From positions 1 to 32,835 of IMG/VR virus record IMGVR_UViG_3300047392_000060: DNA of 32,835 bases; one strand, written 5' to 3'. Shown here piece by piece: positions 7,978-17,028 of the stretch. The notes beneath the pieces are model-generated. The model was not told the DNA's origin. It saw only the letters and a list, made by a program, of their open reading frames with translations, and did not search any database. Numbering within the stretch: position 1 is the stretch's first letter; each line of letters begins with the position of its first letter. The position numbers were made by a program, and so were the translations under genes. This DNA comes from a virus.

Positions 7978-8412
7978 ATGATCCAGTATAGAATAGCCGT
8001 AGAAACTGATGTAGAAAAGATAGTAACACTGACCAACCAAATGCTGGCACATACCACACTTGGTTGTGCAACTGAGCCTAAGGTTCGTGCCTTGGTTTGT
8101 AGTCCCAAGACCTTAGTTGAACTGGCATATGATGCAGACCGTTTGGTGGCTTTTGTATGTGGCGTTGCTCACGAAAGTGTGTTCAACGATGTTAAACGAG
8201 TAACGGATATTGGTGTGTTTGTATTACCAGAATACCGCAACACTACCATAGCCACAGAATTGATAAGCCATTTAGAAAAGTGGGCACGAGATCAAAAAGC
8301 CAGCCAATTATGGTTGGGACAAACAACAGGGGACAATCCTCGTGTTGTTGAAAGATTTTACAACCGTTTGGGATTTAAGACTCAGGGGTTTAATTGTTTA
8401 AAGGAATTATAA
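7978..8412 (+). CDS. GNAT-family N-acetyltransferase-like protein
   Basis: A 144-residue protein with the GNAT layout: the beta4 strand and start of helix 3 in IGVFVLPEYRNTTIATELI (residues 78-96), and the typical late motif ERFYNRLGF (125-133). The family transfers acetyl groups from acetyl-CoA to amines. The acetyl-CoA loop, normally Arg/Gln-x-x-Gly-x-Gly/Ala, reads RNTTIA (87-92) and lacks the central glycine, so catalysis is uncertain. It lies between virion genes and has its own CTAAATA box with the ATG immediately behind it. It may modify a host or virion protein. The substrate is unknown. Confidence 0.75.
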   Translation: MIQYRIAVETDVEKIVTLTNQMLAHTTLGCATEPKVRALVCSPKTLVELAYDADRLVAFVCGVAHESVFNDVKRVTDIGVFVLPEYRNTTIATELISHLEKWARDQKASQLWLGQTTGDNPRVVERFYNRLGFKTQGFNCLKEL

Positions 8413-8413
8413 T

Positions 8414-10303
8414 ATGTGCGGTGGATTCGTTGGAGATGTTCTTGATGGCATTGGCGACATTGTAGAAGATGTTGGCGATTTTATTGGCGACACAGTAGAA
8501 GCAATTGTTGATGATCCGTTACAAGCCATTGTCACTGTTGGTGCAATGGCTGTTGGCGTTCCGCCAGTTTGGGCTGGTGCTCTGGGCGGTGCGGCAGGTG
8601 CGGCTGAACACGGTGGCAACATTCTTGAAGGTGCGCTACTAGGTGGTGCCGCAGGTTATGCTGGCGGTGTTGCAGGCAGTGCGGCAAGCGGTGCAGGCGC
8701 AGGAACTATCCTAAGTGGTGCCGCAGGTGGAGCCGCCGCAGGTGCTACTGTAGGTGCTTTAACTGGTGGCGACATTATCAAGAGTGCCTTAACAGGTGCG
8801 GCTGGTGGTGCCCTTGCAGGAACAGCACAAAGTTTCTTCACAAGTCCAAACGGTTCTACAACATACACATACGATGACGGTTCAACTGTAACATACAACG
8901 CAGACGGTGGTGCTGTAAGTTCTACTCCTGCAACTGACGGTTCGTTGGCTCCAGTGTATGAATACAATCCAACGAGTGGTCGTGTTGAATTGGTTGCTCA
9001 AGGCAGTGGTAACAACGTTGGTGTTGAAACCTTACCAGTTGGTTTTGATAACTCAACAGGTCAGGTCAAAGTGCCACACGATTTAGTATCAACTGGTATC
9101 AGTGACTCAGCACCTGGCACAGTTTATAACGGTCCAAATGGCATGGAAGTTGTGTTGGATTCAGGCAAGACAGTGATGTTAAGTGATTACCAAGCCGCAA
9201 TTGACAGTGGTATGCCAATCTCAATTGATGGCAACATGACTACTGATTTCCGTGTGGAAAGTTCAGGCTTGCCTCGCAGTGCAGAAAACCCAGGAACTGG
9301 CACATTGCCAGATGGTTTTGAACTTGCCAGTATCGAAAACTCAAACGGTGCTCGTTGGGATGACACATTAGAAACTTATGTTAATCCAACAACAGGTGCT
9401 TACTATGACCAAGCCAGCAATGCTTGGGTTCAGGCTGTTGGCGCAGTTGCTCCTACTGATGGTGGCTTTGGTATTCCAGACAGTTATGTTGCTCCTGTCA
9501 CAGTCAATCCAGACGGTTCTACAACTACACAAAACTACAACGGAAGTGTAACTACTACTTTCAGCAACGGGAGCACTATCACAACTAATCCTGATGGAAC
9601 TTATATCTCTCGTGATGCAACAGGTTCTACTCAAACTGGCAGCAGTGGCAGTGAAACCAGTGGCGGTATCAACACAGGTGCTGGCACAACTTATGTGTAT
9701 GACGATGGTAGCACGATTACAATTCACCCTGATGGCACAAGCACTTCAACACCAGCCCCAGGTGATATGACTCCAGTAGGTGATGCAGGTGAAATCACTA
9801 TCACAGCAGATCGTCCAACAAGCACTGTTGCCAATACTGATTTGGGTCCAGTAACAGAATTACCACCAGTAGTTGATTTAACTGGAACACCAGTAACTCC
9901 TACTACACCTACAACTCCACCAGTAATATTCCCTATCACTGGCACAACACCTAAAACACCTACTGGTGGTGTTGATTCAGGTTATACACCTCCGCAGTTT
10001 GCTAACTTGACCAAACCCGTCACAGACATTGGCTTGAGTCCTGGCTTTATTAAACCAGAGCCGTTTTATAACACAACAAACGATGTGCAAAACCAATACT
10101 ATTGGGGTTCGCATGGTTTCCAAACTGGCGATACATTTAATGCACCTGCTTACAACACAGTGCCAGTTGCACCACAAAATCCATTTGGCATTGACCAGAT
10201 GTATGAACAATTAACACCAGAGCAGTTGGCGGCACTAGTCCAGAACCCTGCTTATCAAGCACAAGTAGGCACCATAACTGGTCCAGTTGCGCCGCAAGTT
10301 TAA
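8414..10303 (+). CDS. glycine-rich internal virion/ejection-type protein
   Basis: A 629-residue protein beginning MCGGFVGD, a start often seen in podovirus internal proteins. Residues about 1-55 are acidic and amphipathic, and about 56-145 are a long run of Gly/Ala-rich small-residue segments that could form membrane-inserting helices. The remainder is Thr/Ser/Gly-rich with repeated YDDGST units (at about residues 153-160 and 431-438) followed by similar NADGG or HPDGT phrases, then a Pro/Thr-rich linker at about 495-535. The start has an AAGGA ribosome binding site 8 bases upstream. I infer a role in DNA delivery through the cell envelope. This is based on composition and neighbours, not on recognised homology. 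Confidence 0.55.
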   Translation: MCGGFVGDVLDGIGDIVEDVGDFIGDTVEAIVDDPLQAIVTVGAMAVGVPPVWAGALGGAAGAAEHGGNILEGALLGGAAGYAGGVAGSAASGAGAGTILSGAAGGAAAGATVGALTGGDIIKSALTGAAGGALAGTAQSFFTSPNGSTTYTYDDGSTVTYNADGGAVSSTPATDGSLAPVYEYNPTSGRVELVAQGSGNNVGVETLPVGFDNSTGQVKVPHDLVSTGISDSAPGTVYNGPNGMEVVLDSGKTVMLSDYQAAIDSGMPISIDGNMTTDFRVESSGLPRSAENPGTGTLPDGFELASIENSNGARWDDTLETYVNPTTGAYYDQASNAWVQAVGAVAPTDGGFGIPDSYVAPVTVNPDGSTTTQNYNGSVTTTFSNGSTITTNPDGTYISRDATGSTQTGSSGSETSGGINTGAGTTYVYDDGSTITIHPDGTSTSTPAPGDMTPVGDAGEITITADRPTSTVANTDLGPVTELPPVVDLTGTPVTPTTPTTPPVIFPITGTTPKTPTGGVDSGYTPPQFANLTKPVTDIGLSPGFIKPEPFYNTTNDVQNQYYWGSHGFQTGDTFNAPAYNTVPVAPQNPFGIDQMYEQLTPEQLAALVQNPAYQAQVGTITGPVAPQV

Positions 10304-10309
10304 CTTGCA

Positions 10310-10316
10310 CTAAATA
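10310..10316 (+). promoter_or_regulatory. CTAAATA box, late-promoter-like
   Basis: The box lies 18 bases before the ATG at 10335. The leader has an AAGGA ribosome binding site. Directly upstream, GCAAGTT (10294-10300) and AACTTGC (10302-10308) form an inverted repeat that includes the preceding stop codon. Confidence 0.6.
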
Positions 10317-10334
10317 CAGACAAGGAAAAATATT

Positions 10335-11060
10335 ATGAGTTTTGGAAAAAGTAGCGGCAGTTCAGCCCCAATCACAACACCAGAGCAACGTGCGGCTATT
10401 GCGGCACAAACACAATTGCTGACTGGCACAATCATTCCAGCATATCAAAACGCCACAACAGGTGCAACTGATATTTGGAATCGTTATGCTCCAGGTGTCA
10501 ATAGTGCCGCACAGAACCAAGCAGGTGTTGCTCGACAAGTGCAAGATGTTGTAGGTTCAACTGGCGAAAGTGCATTACGCACTGGTATTAGTGGATTAGA
10601 AAACTTGTTCAATCCAGATTATGAGCGTATTCAGATTCAAAATGCACTAGCACCTGCTCAAGCACAATACGCACAGAACTTGGAAATGCAAGGTCGCGGG
10701 TTTGGTGCTAGTGGTAATTTACGCAGTGCTCGTCAAGCCTTGGCTGATCGTCAATTGGCTGGTGCTACTCAAGGTGCTCAGATGAAAGCCGCTGGCGATA
10801 TCATGCAACAAATTGCTGGTCAAAGATTAAGTGCGGCGTCACAGTTGGCACAACTTGGTCAAGGTGGTCTTGGTCAAGCACTTGGTGCGGCTGGTGCAGG
10901 TGTCAGTGCGGCAAAGACTCCGCAAGATTTGTATTCACAATACGCCAGTATCTTATACGGCACACCACAGAATACATACACGCCAGATTTCCGTGGCACT
11001 CAAGGAACAACCAAAACTGGTTATGAGGCTGGTTTAAATTTTAAAGGCATCATGCCTTAA
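10335..11060 (+). CDS. internal virion/DNA ejection-like protein
   Basis: A 241-residue protein, rich in Ala, Gln and Gly, with long predicted helices. The central phrase RGFGASGNLRSARQALADRQLAGA (quoted in part: SARQALADRQ) is the type of arrangement seen in podovirus internal core proteins that leave the head before the DNA. There is no signal peptide or enzymatic motif. It lies between the Gly-rich protein and the lytic transglycosylase, and such triplets of internal proteins are usual in podoviruses. The function is inferred from composition and order. Confidence 0.55.
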   Translation: MSFGKSSGSSAPITTPEQRAAIAAQTQLLTGTIIPAYQNATTGATDIWNRYAPGVNSAAQNQAGVARQVQDVVGSTGESALRTGISGLENLFNPDYERIQIQNALAPAQAQYAQNLEMQGRGFGASGNLRSARQALADRQLAGATQGAQMKAAGDIMQQIAGQRLSAASQLAQLGQGGLGQALGAAGAGVSAAKTPQDLYSQYASILYGTPQNTYTPDFRGTQGTTKTGYEAGLNFKGIMP

Positions 11061-11085
11061 TAACGGGATACTAAGGAATAATAAT

Positions 11086-13425
11086 ATGGCATATGATGCA
11101 TTTGGTAATTATGTGGGTCCTGATATTGAAGCAGTTGATCCATACTCATACGAAACTGAAGAAGAACGCCGTAAGCGTTTGGCTTCAGAAGTAAAAACAA
11201 AACGCGAAGTCACCACTTACGGTGATGGTAGTCAAACTCACACTGTCAAGGAAGAAATCCCTGCGGCTGTAAATCCAGAAACTTTTGCTCGCATGCAACA
11301 GGTGGAAAGTGGCGGTCGTGATTTTGATGCACAAGGTCGTCCATTAACAAGCCCTGCTGGTGCCATGTTCCGCAATCAGGTTATGCCTGCAACTGCGGCT
11401 AATCCAGGCTTTGGCGTTCGTCCAGCCGCAGATCAAACTCCAGAAGAATACAATCGTGTTGGTCAAGAATATTACCAAGCATTATTGAAAAAGTATAACG
11501 GTGATGAACGAGCAGCCGCCGCAGCCTACAATGCAGGTCCAGGTCGTGTTGATTTGAACATTGCCGCCAATGCTGGTCAAATGAATCCTGCACAGTTGCC
11601 TCGTGAAACTCAAGGTTATTTGGGCAAGGTATTCAATGCAATGATTCCAAGTGCTCAAGCAGGAACATTACCACAAGGTCAAGCACAGCGTCCTGCAACA
11701 ATTACTCCACCTGCGGCACCAATTTCACCGCAAGCAATGGCGGCTCAAGGTGCGGCACAACCACGCATGCAAATTGATGATGAAGGCAATCGTTTAATCA
11801 CCAATGCAGATGGCACAACCACCATATTGGGTGCAAACAATCGCCCCTTAATGGCTGGTGGTATGGAACCTCGTGATACACCAGAGTTTCGTAATCGTTT
11901 GTTTGAAGAAGCAGGCAAAGACCCGTTCAAGTGGATGGAGATCAGCAAGCAACCTGAGTTCGCACAGTTTCCAGCAATGCAAACTGTTGCCAAAGAACAG
12001 GCTCGTGCTTTACTAGAACAAGATTTTAAAATGAGTGCGGCTAAAGAGCAAGCCACTCAAGCAATCCAAGCCGCCGCAAGTGGTGATCCCAAGGCTGGTC
12101 GTGCTATTGCTGATGAATTAAAGAATCAAGATGGTTCATGGGTTAAAATGATTTTGCTTGGTTTCCTAAGCCCACAACTTGCTGGTGAAGAAGCAGTTAA
12201 ACTAGGCTTTGGCAACAAGTGGCAAAGTGTGTCCAATGAAAAAGGCGAAACAGCCTTAATTCAAGTCAATGCCAAAGGCATGCCCCTAAAAGGTATCTCC
12301 GCAGACAACAAACCTCTAACGCAAGAACAACTTGCAAGTTTTGCAACTGGTGGCAAGCGTGAATTAGATTTAGTTGGTGGCACATACATCAATGACAAAA
12401 CTGGTGAAGTTGGTCGTGTTGTAACAGACAAGAAAACTGGTCAATCGTATATCCAAACTGATACAGGTCGTCGTGGTATGACAGGTTTCCGTCCGCAGTC
12501 GAGCACTGGCGGATTGGCAGACATGCGTGCTCGTCAAGTTCAAGAAATCAACCTTAAATTGCAAGGCAAAGGCGTTGAAGAACAGATGGCTATCCTGCGT
12601 GACTATAACAAAGCATTGGTTGGTCAAGGTTTTGTTCCTGTTCAACCTGCTGAAGTTAATATTGCTGTGCCACAAATTGCTGGCGGTGCTCCTGCACCTG
12701 CGGCTCCTGTTGCGCCACAACCTGCTGGCACAATTGCTCCATTATCAGCACCTGCTGGTAGTGGTGCGCCTGTTGCTCCAGTTCCCCTAGCACAAGCCCC
12801 ACAAGGTCGCGTTGCTCCTGCTGGTGCTCGTCCATCAATTAGCCAACTTGAAGCAGGTAAAGCAGCCGCAAAAGAAATTGCAACTGAAGCAGGCAAAACT
12901 GTAGCAGCCAGTGCTGACACGCAAAATATGATTAACAGTATCGACAATAAAGTATTGCCTATCTTAGAAAGTGGCAAGCACAATGTTGGTAGTCTTGGTA
13001 GTGCTATCGTGGGTCGTGGTCCAATTGCACAAGGTATTGGCGCACAGTTTGAAACGCAAGATGCTAAAAATACCAAGTTGGTTTTAGACACTGTTAATAA
13101 GTTGGCAGTTGAAGGTATGAAAGCATTAGGTAGTAATCCAAGCACAGTTGATTTACAGTTCTGGACAGCAAACAAGCCAGGTGCCAACAGCGATCCTGAG
13201 TTTATGAAAGAATGGATTGAAAGTCGCAGTGCTGAATTAAAGCGCAAGTTAGGTTACGCACAAACTCAAGTTGGTGCTGGCGGTGCCGCAGGCAATGCCC
13301 CAGCAGTTGCCAAAGAAGAACCTGTTAAGAAGTTAAGTAGAGAAGATACACAGGCACTTGAGTGGGCACGCAATAACCCTGATGACCCAAGAGCCAAACA
13401 AATTAAACAACGATTAGGATTATAA
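11086..13425 (+). CDS. virion-associated lytic transglycosylase, internal protein
   Basis: A 779-residue protein with an SLT-type lysozyme-fold domain at about residues 62-160: catalytic glutamate in QQVESGG (E74), SPAGAM...QVMPATA (89-104) and AAYNAGPGRVD (146-156), the order expected for soluble lytic transglycosylases that cut the glycan strand between MurNAc and GlcNAc. The usual Gly after GAM is replaced by FRN. The rest is a long helical body, a Pro/Ala-rich linker at about 530-590 and a helical tail. In podoviruses such fusions (compare T7 gp16) are ejected and open a local hole in the peptidoglycan. It has a GGA-type ribosome binding site before the ATG and is followed after two bases by the next large internal protein. 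Confidence 0.8.
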   Translation: MAYDAFGNYVGPDIEAVDPYSYETEEERRKRLASEVKTKREVTTYGDGSQTHTVKEEIPAAVNPETFARMQQVESGGRDFDAQGRPLTSPAGAMFRNQVMPATAANPGFGVRPAADQTPEEYNRVGQEYYQALLKKYNGDERAAAAAYNAGPGRVDLNIAANAGQMNPAQLPRETQGYLGKVFNAMIPSAQAGTLPQGQAQRPATITPPAAPISPQAMAAQGAAQPRMQIDDEGNRLITNADGTTTILGANNRPLMAGGMEPRDTPEFRNRLFEEAGKDPFKWMEISKQPEFAQFPAMQTVAKEQARALLEQDFKMSAAKEQATQAIQAAASGDPKAGRAIADELKNQDGSWVKMILLGFLSPQLAGEEAVKLGFGNKWQSVSNEKGETALIQVNAKGMPLKGISADNKPLTQEQLASFATGGKRELDLVGGTYINDKTGEVGRVVTDKKTGQSYIQTDTGRRGMTGFRPQSSTGGLADMRARQVQEINLKLQGKGVEEQMAILRDYNKALVGQGFVPVQPAEVNIAVPQIAGGAPAPAAPVAPQPAGTIAPLSAPAGSGAPVAPVPLAQAPQGRVAPAGARPSISQLEAGKAAAKEIATEAGKTVAASADTQNMINSIDNKVLPILESGKHNVGSLGSAIVGRGPIAQGIGAQFETQDAKNTKLVLDTVNKLAVEGMKALGSNPSTVDLQFWTANKPGANSDPEFMKEWIESRSAELKRKLGYAQTQVGAGGAAGNAPAVAKEEPVKKLSREDTQALEWARNNPDDPRAKQIKQRLGL

Positions 13426-13427
13426 AC

Positions 13428-16058
13428 ATGGCAGAGTTCGATCCAGATGCATATCTGAATAAAGAAGATAAGAAAAAGAAGTCTGGTTTTGACCCTGATG
13501 CTTATCTTAAAAAGACAGAACCAGAATCAGCACTACAAACCTTTGGGCGTAGTAGTGCTAGTCTGGCTGACTCCGCATTAAATGCCTTAACAGGCACCTT
13601 AGATTATGGTGCTTATGCATTGGCTCGTGCGGCAGGGCGTAGCCCAGAACAAGCAACAGCAGAAACAACTAGTCCAAAGGATGTGTTTGGTCGTGCGTTT
13701 GGCGTTACTGGCACGCAAGGCTATGAACAAGCACCTTTGCGTCAAATTGGCACAGCCATTGGCGAAGGTTTGCAAAGCAGTGTGATTCAACCTGTTGCAC
13801 AAACAACTGGATTGCCAGAAGGCGATGTTGGCAACATGTTAAACAGTTTGATGATGGGTGCAGGCCCAGCAGTTCCTAAAGTAGCAGGCGCAGTTGGTCG
13901 TGGTGCTGTTAATACAGGTAAAGCAGTTGTTAAAGCCCCCGTAGATGTTATTAAAGGTGCGGCAGGCAGAGCCACAGGTTACATTGCCAAGCCTGGAGAA
14001 ACACCAACTGGTTATCAAGTTCCAAGTAGCCGTATTCCATTAGGCGATACTTTTATTCCACCCGCTGAAATGGCAAGATTAGAAGCAGGATTGCCAATGA
14101 GCGAAGGTGCTGTGCGCCCTATTAGTGAATTAGCACCTGCTCCTGTGCTTGCGTTAAGTGGCGGTGAAATTCCTGCGTCTGGTCAAGCAATGCGTGCGTT
14201 TGGTGAGCGAATTGGTGAAACATACAGCAATCCATATACTGCCGCCGCTGACATTGGCAGTATGTTTTTAACAGGTGGTATTCCTGTTTTAACTGGTATG
14301 CGTGGCGCATTAGGTATAGCACAAGGTGCCGCAGATGCATACTTAGCACGCAAAGGATTCAAATCATTATCACCTGAACAACAAACAATATTAAATCAGG
14401 GTGGTAATCCATTTATTGCACCTGGCGCAGTAAAGCCAAGTGATATTCCACAACCTATTCGTGAAGCCGCCGCCGCAAGAGTTACTCCTGTGCAACCACA
14501 GTTGGGTTATTCACCAACTCCAACACCTCAAACAATTCCTATGGGCGGTCCAGGTCGTCGTGTGAATATTGAAGGTGAAAGTTTCAACTTGCCTTACGAA
14601 ATTGATACAAGCCGTGTTCAACCAACTGGTCCTCGTCAAGTTGCGCCGCAACCTACTATTGGTCCAGTTGCGCCTGAAACTATTACTCCTGCTCCAGCAG
14701 TAGCACCTGTTGAAAGCATGTTGGGACAAAAACTTACACCTGAACAAATCCTTGCTCAAATTCAAGCACGCAGTGGTAAAAAAGGTGCAGGCATATTTGA
14801 AACGGCAGGCGAAGCACCGCCAGCACCTATTGACTTGGGTGCCAATCGTGCAAGTTTCCTTGACAAGATCAATCAGCATCGTGCTGGTTTGGAAGAAACT
14901 CGTGCTCAGAATCGTGAAACATTTAGTGGCACAGCAGAAAACTTGGGTCGTGGCACTGAAGCAGAACGCCTAGCCAGAATGACTCCTGCTGAACGATCAG
15001 ATTACTTGTTCCGTCAGGGTTTAAAATCAGATACCATGACTGATGCGGCAGTTGTCAAAGACATGATTGACACAACTACCAACACTGGTATCAGACGCAA
15101 CAACAAAACCAACATTGTTGATAACAGTGTGTTTGATGAATTTGCGGCTGATGCAGGTGTGTTGTTGGATTGGAGCACTGCACCAGACATTAGTAAAATG
15201 GGTTGGGCTGATGGCAGAAAAGCCATGAGTGATTGGATGTATAAGCAGGTCAAAACTCCAGCCAATGATTTGGGCTTAGATGCTCGCACTGGTGGTATCC
15301 GTGGTCAAATGCGCCAAATGGAAGAAGCCAACAAAAATATTCAGCCTGTCAATCCAGCAGAAGAAGCCGCCGCATTAAACGCCGCTCAAGAACGCATGAA
15401 ACGGTTGCGTGGTGGTTCAATGGAAATGATGAGCAATGAAGCCACATTAGGTTCCAGACAAAATCCATTTAGTGATATTAACATGGCATGGGATGAAGCA
15501 ATTTTAAACAAGATTACAAGTCCTGCCAGCCACGATATCACTTACAAGTTGCCTGACGGTGTAGTGTCACGCGAAATCAAACAGCCTGGTAGAATCGAAC
15601 ATATCAGTTATGATCCATCCACAGGCAGCGAAACTTCGTATATCACCAACATCATGGGCAAACACAAAGAATATGTGGTTCGCAAATCTCACAGAGATGG
15701 TCAAGTATTTGAAAGCAAAACATATGCAGAAAAACCAGAAGGATTCCCAAGAGAATTAGGTTCGCCTGCACCTGAACCAACCATGACCAAAAAAGAGTTT
15801 ATGGAAGAATTTGCAATGGCAAGATTAAGTGGTGATAAGTTGCCAACAGGCACATACATTGATGGTGATTACACTATTGTGAAAAAGCCATTTAGAATTT
15901 ATGAAAACTTAAACCCGCAACAGCGTAAAGATTTCTTAAAAGCAGGTGGTGTTGAACAACTTTCTCAACGATTTGAAACTGCCACTGGTAAAGTTGATGT
16001 AGAGTATGCAACCAAACTTGCAAAACAAATCAAAAAAGCCATGAATAAAATGGACTAA
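13428..16058 (+). CDS. large internal virion protein with FDPDAYL repeats
   Basis: An 876-residue protein. The N terminus carries two copies of a short motif, FDPDAYLNK (residues 4-12) and FDPDAYLKK (21-29), separated by a Lys-rich spacer; similar tandem motifs are known at the start of phage internal proteins and may be docking peptides. Residues 35-320 are Ala/Gly-rich helices, 340-450 is a Pro-rich linker, and 460-680 is charged and helical. The C-terminal part (from about 700) is a beta-rich domain around GRIEHISYDPSTGSETSY. No catalytic motif is recognised. It lies two bases after the transglycosylase gene and is probably ejected with it. The stop codon is part of the next CTAAATA box. 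Confidence 0.6.
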   Translation: MAEFDPDAYLNKEDKKKKSGFDPDAYLKKTEPESALQTFGRSSASLADSALNALTGTLDYGAYALARAAGRSPEQATAETTSPKDVFGRAFGVTGTQGYEQAPLRQIGTAIGEGLQSSVIQPVAQTTGLPEGDVGNMLNSLMMGAGPAVPKVAGAVGRGAVNTGKAVVKAPVDVIKGAAGRATGYIAKPGETPTGYQVPSSRIPLGDTFIPPAEMARLEAGLPMSEGAVRPISELAPAPVLALSGGEIPASGQAMRAFGERIGETYSNPYTAAADIGSMFLTGGIPVLTGMRGALGIAQGAADAYLARKGFKSLSPEQQTILNQGGNPFIAPGAVKPSDIPQPIREAAAARVTPVQPQLGYSPTPTPQTIPMGGPGRRVNIEGESFNLPYEIDTSRVQPTGPRQVAPQPTIGPVAPETITPAPAVAPVESMLGQKLTPEQILAQIQARSGKKGAGIFETAGEAPPAPIDLGANRASFLDKINQHRAGLEETRAQNRETFSGTAENLGRGTEAERLARMTPAERSDYLFRQGLKSDTMTDAAVVKDMIDTTTNTGIRRNNKTNIVDNSVFDEFAADAGVLLDWSTAPDISKMGWADGRKAMSDWMYKQVKTPANDLGLDARTGGIRGQMRQMEEANKNIQPVNPAEEAAALNAAQERMKRLRGGSMEMMSNEATLGSRQNPFSDINMAWDEAILNKITSPASHDITYKLPDGVVSREIKQPGRIEHISYDPSTGSETSYITNIMGKHKEYVVRKSHRDGQVFESKTYAEKPEGFPRELGSPAPEPTMTKKEFMEEFAMARLSGDKLPTGTYIDGDYTIVKKPFRIYENLNPQQRKDFLKAGGVEQLSQRFETATGKVDVEYATKLAKQIKKAMNKMD

Positions 16059-16061
16059 ATA
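16055..16061 (+). promoter_or_regulatory. CTAAATA box, late-promoter-like, leaderless type
   Basis: The box contains the stop codon of the previous gene and ends 6 bases before the A of the Dps-like start codon at 16067. No Shine-Dalgarno sequence lies in between. Confidence 0.6.
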
Positions 16062-16066
16062 AGCAC

Positions 16067-16498
16067 ATGAAAACAATTGAACAACTAACCCAAGTCTTTA
16101 ATGACAATTTCGTGGCTTATTTCCGTAGCCATGTTGCCCATGTTAATATCACAGGCAGAAACTTTACCAGTGACCATGAGTTATTAGGTGGCATTTACGA
16201 ATCACTACAATCACAAATTGATGTGATTGGTGAATTGCTACGCACATTGGATGCATTTATGCCTGCTGACATGTTTGACATTGTAGATGGTAGCCATATT
16301 AAACCCATGCCAGCAGAAGGCGATGCTGAAGAACTGTTGAGTATGGTGTTAGAAGATTTAGAACACCTAAAACAATGTTATATTGAATTAGATGAAGTTG
16401 CTGAAGAAGAAGATCACGAAGAAATAGCCAACTACGCACAAGAACGCATATTGGCTATTGCTAAACAAGTTTGGCAGTTGCGATCAACTTTAGGTTAA
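16067..16498 (+). CDS. Dps/ferritin-like protein
   Basis: A 143-residue four-helix-bundle protein. The segment from residue 15 to 60 follows the Dps signature: AHVN-x-TGRNF, DHELL, then QIDVIGELLRTL. The intersubunit ferroxidase ligands line up as H25, H37, D52 and E56, spaced as in bacterial Dps (two His, then Asp and Glu four residues apart). The Trp of the usual HWN motif is Val. Another Dps acidic ligand position, in the LLGG segment, is Gly. Dps proteins oxidise and store iron and shield DNA. The tail is very acidic (ELDEVAEEEDHEE) and has no Lys-rich DNA-binding tail, which argues for iron or peroxide chemistry over DNA binding. It has a CTAAATA box immediately before the ATG and overlaps the 3' end of the opposing gene by 9 bases. 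Confidence 0.72.
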   Translation: MKTIEQLTQVFNDNFVAYFRSHVAHVNITGRNFTSDHELLGGIYESLQSQIDVIGELLRTLDAFMPADMFDIVDGSHIKPMPAEGDAEELLSMVLEDLEHLKQCYIELDEVAEEEDHEEIANYAQERILAIAKQVWQLRSTLG

Positions 16499-16978
16499 TC
16501 GTTTATAAGCATAACTGCCTCGCACATCATAACCGTTGCGCGAGTGCAGTTTTAAAAATGCATCTTGGTCTTTACGCATAGTCGTTGAACAGATGATGGG
16601 ATTGTTAGTGGCACGAGCAAATTGCTCCCACTGGTTCATCATATCAGTGATTATTCGTAAGCGATCACGAGTGGCAAGTTGTAGATCAACATGCACCATG
16701 CGAATGACAACCATATTGTCGTCACTCCATGCCGCACGATCATTACTTTTTGCCCAATTGTATGCCAAGAGTTTGCCACTAGCATCTCTTGCAACTGTGA
16801 GTAAGTCGCTACCAGGAAGGTAGAATTGATTTACCACAGCAAAGGTGATATTGCGGCTATATGCCACAGGATCAGGAGTGAAAACAGTATCAATCTCGTT
16901 CTGAAAATGAGTTTGAGCCATTTTAACAATATCAGGAACGTCAAGTCCTGTGGCAAGTTGCCAAGTGTATTCTATCAT
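16490..16978 (-). CDS. GNAT-like acetyltransferase, only minus-strand gene
   Basis: A 162-residue protein read against all other genes. I place the start at the ATG at 16978, because AAAGGA lies 7 bases upstream; a TTG at 16984 in the same frame is less likely. The strand and helix order (LLAYNWAKS, then VVIRMVHVDLQLATRDRLRIITDMMNQWE, then LKLHSRNGYDVRG; quoted in parts) is that of a GNAT fold with a degenerate acetyl-CoA loop. Such genes occur singly in aquatic phages. It converges on the Dps-like gene with a 9-base overlap and has GTAAATA on its own strand at 17009-17003, one base off the plus-strand box. Expression as an independent accessory gene is inferred. Confidence 0.55.
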   Translation of the reverse strand: MIEYTWQLATGLDVPDIVKMAQTHFQNEIDTVFTPDPVAYSRNITFAVVNQFYLPGSDLLTVARDASGKLLAYNWAKSNDRAAWSDDNMVVIRMVHVDLQLATRDRLRIITDMMNQWEQFARATNNPIICSTTMRKDQDAFLKLHSRNGYDVRGSYAYKRLT

Positions 16979-17002
16979 ATGCAAGTCCTTTCAATGATAG
17001 TG

Positions 17003-17009
17003 TATTTAC
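17003..17009 (-). promoter_or_regulatory. GTAAATA box on minus strand, possible promoter
   Basis: GTAAATA read on the minus strand lies 24 bases before the minus-strand ATG at 16978, with an AAAGGA ribosome binding site between. It differs from the plus-strand CTAAATA boxes at the first base, so the assignment is tentative. Confidence 0.35.
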
Positions 17010-17028
17010 CGCAACTGCTACTGGCTTG

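Noticed and set aside
8656-8967. Minus-strand open frame over Gly/Ala-rich repeats
   Set aside because: A shadow of the internal protein gene, without start signals.
12642-13247. Long minus-strand open frame
   Set aside because: It mirrors the Pro/Ala-rich linker of the transglycosylase gene; its composition is a reflection of the real frame.
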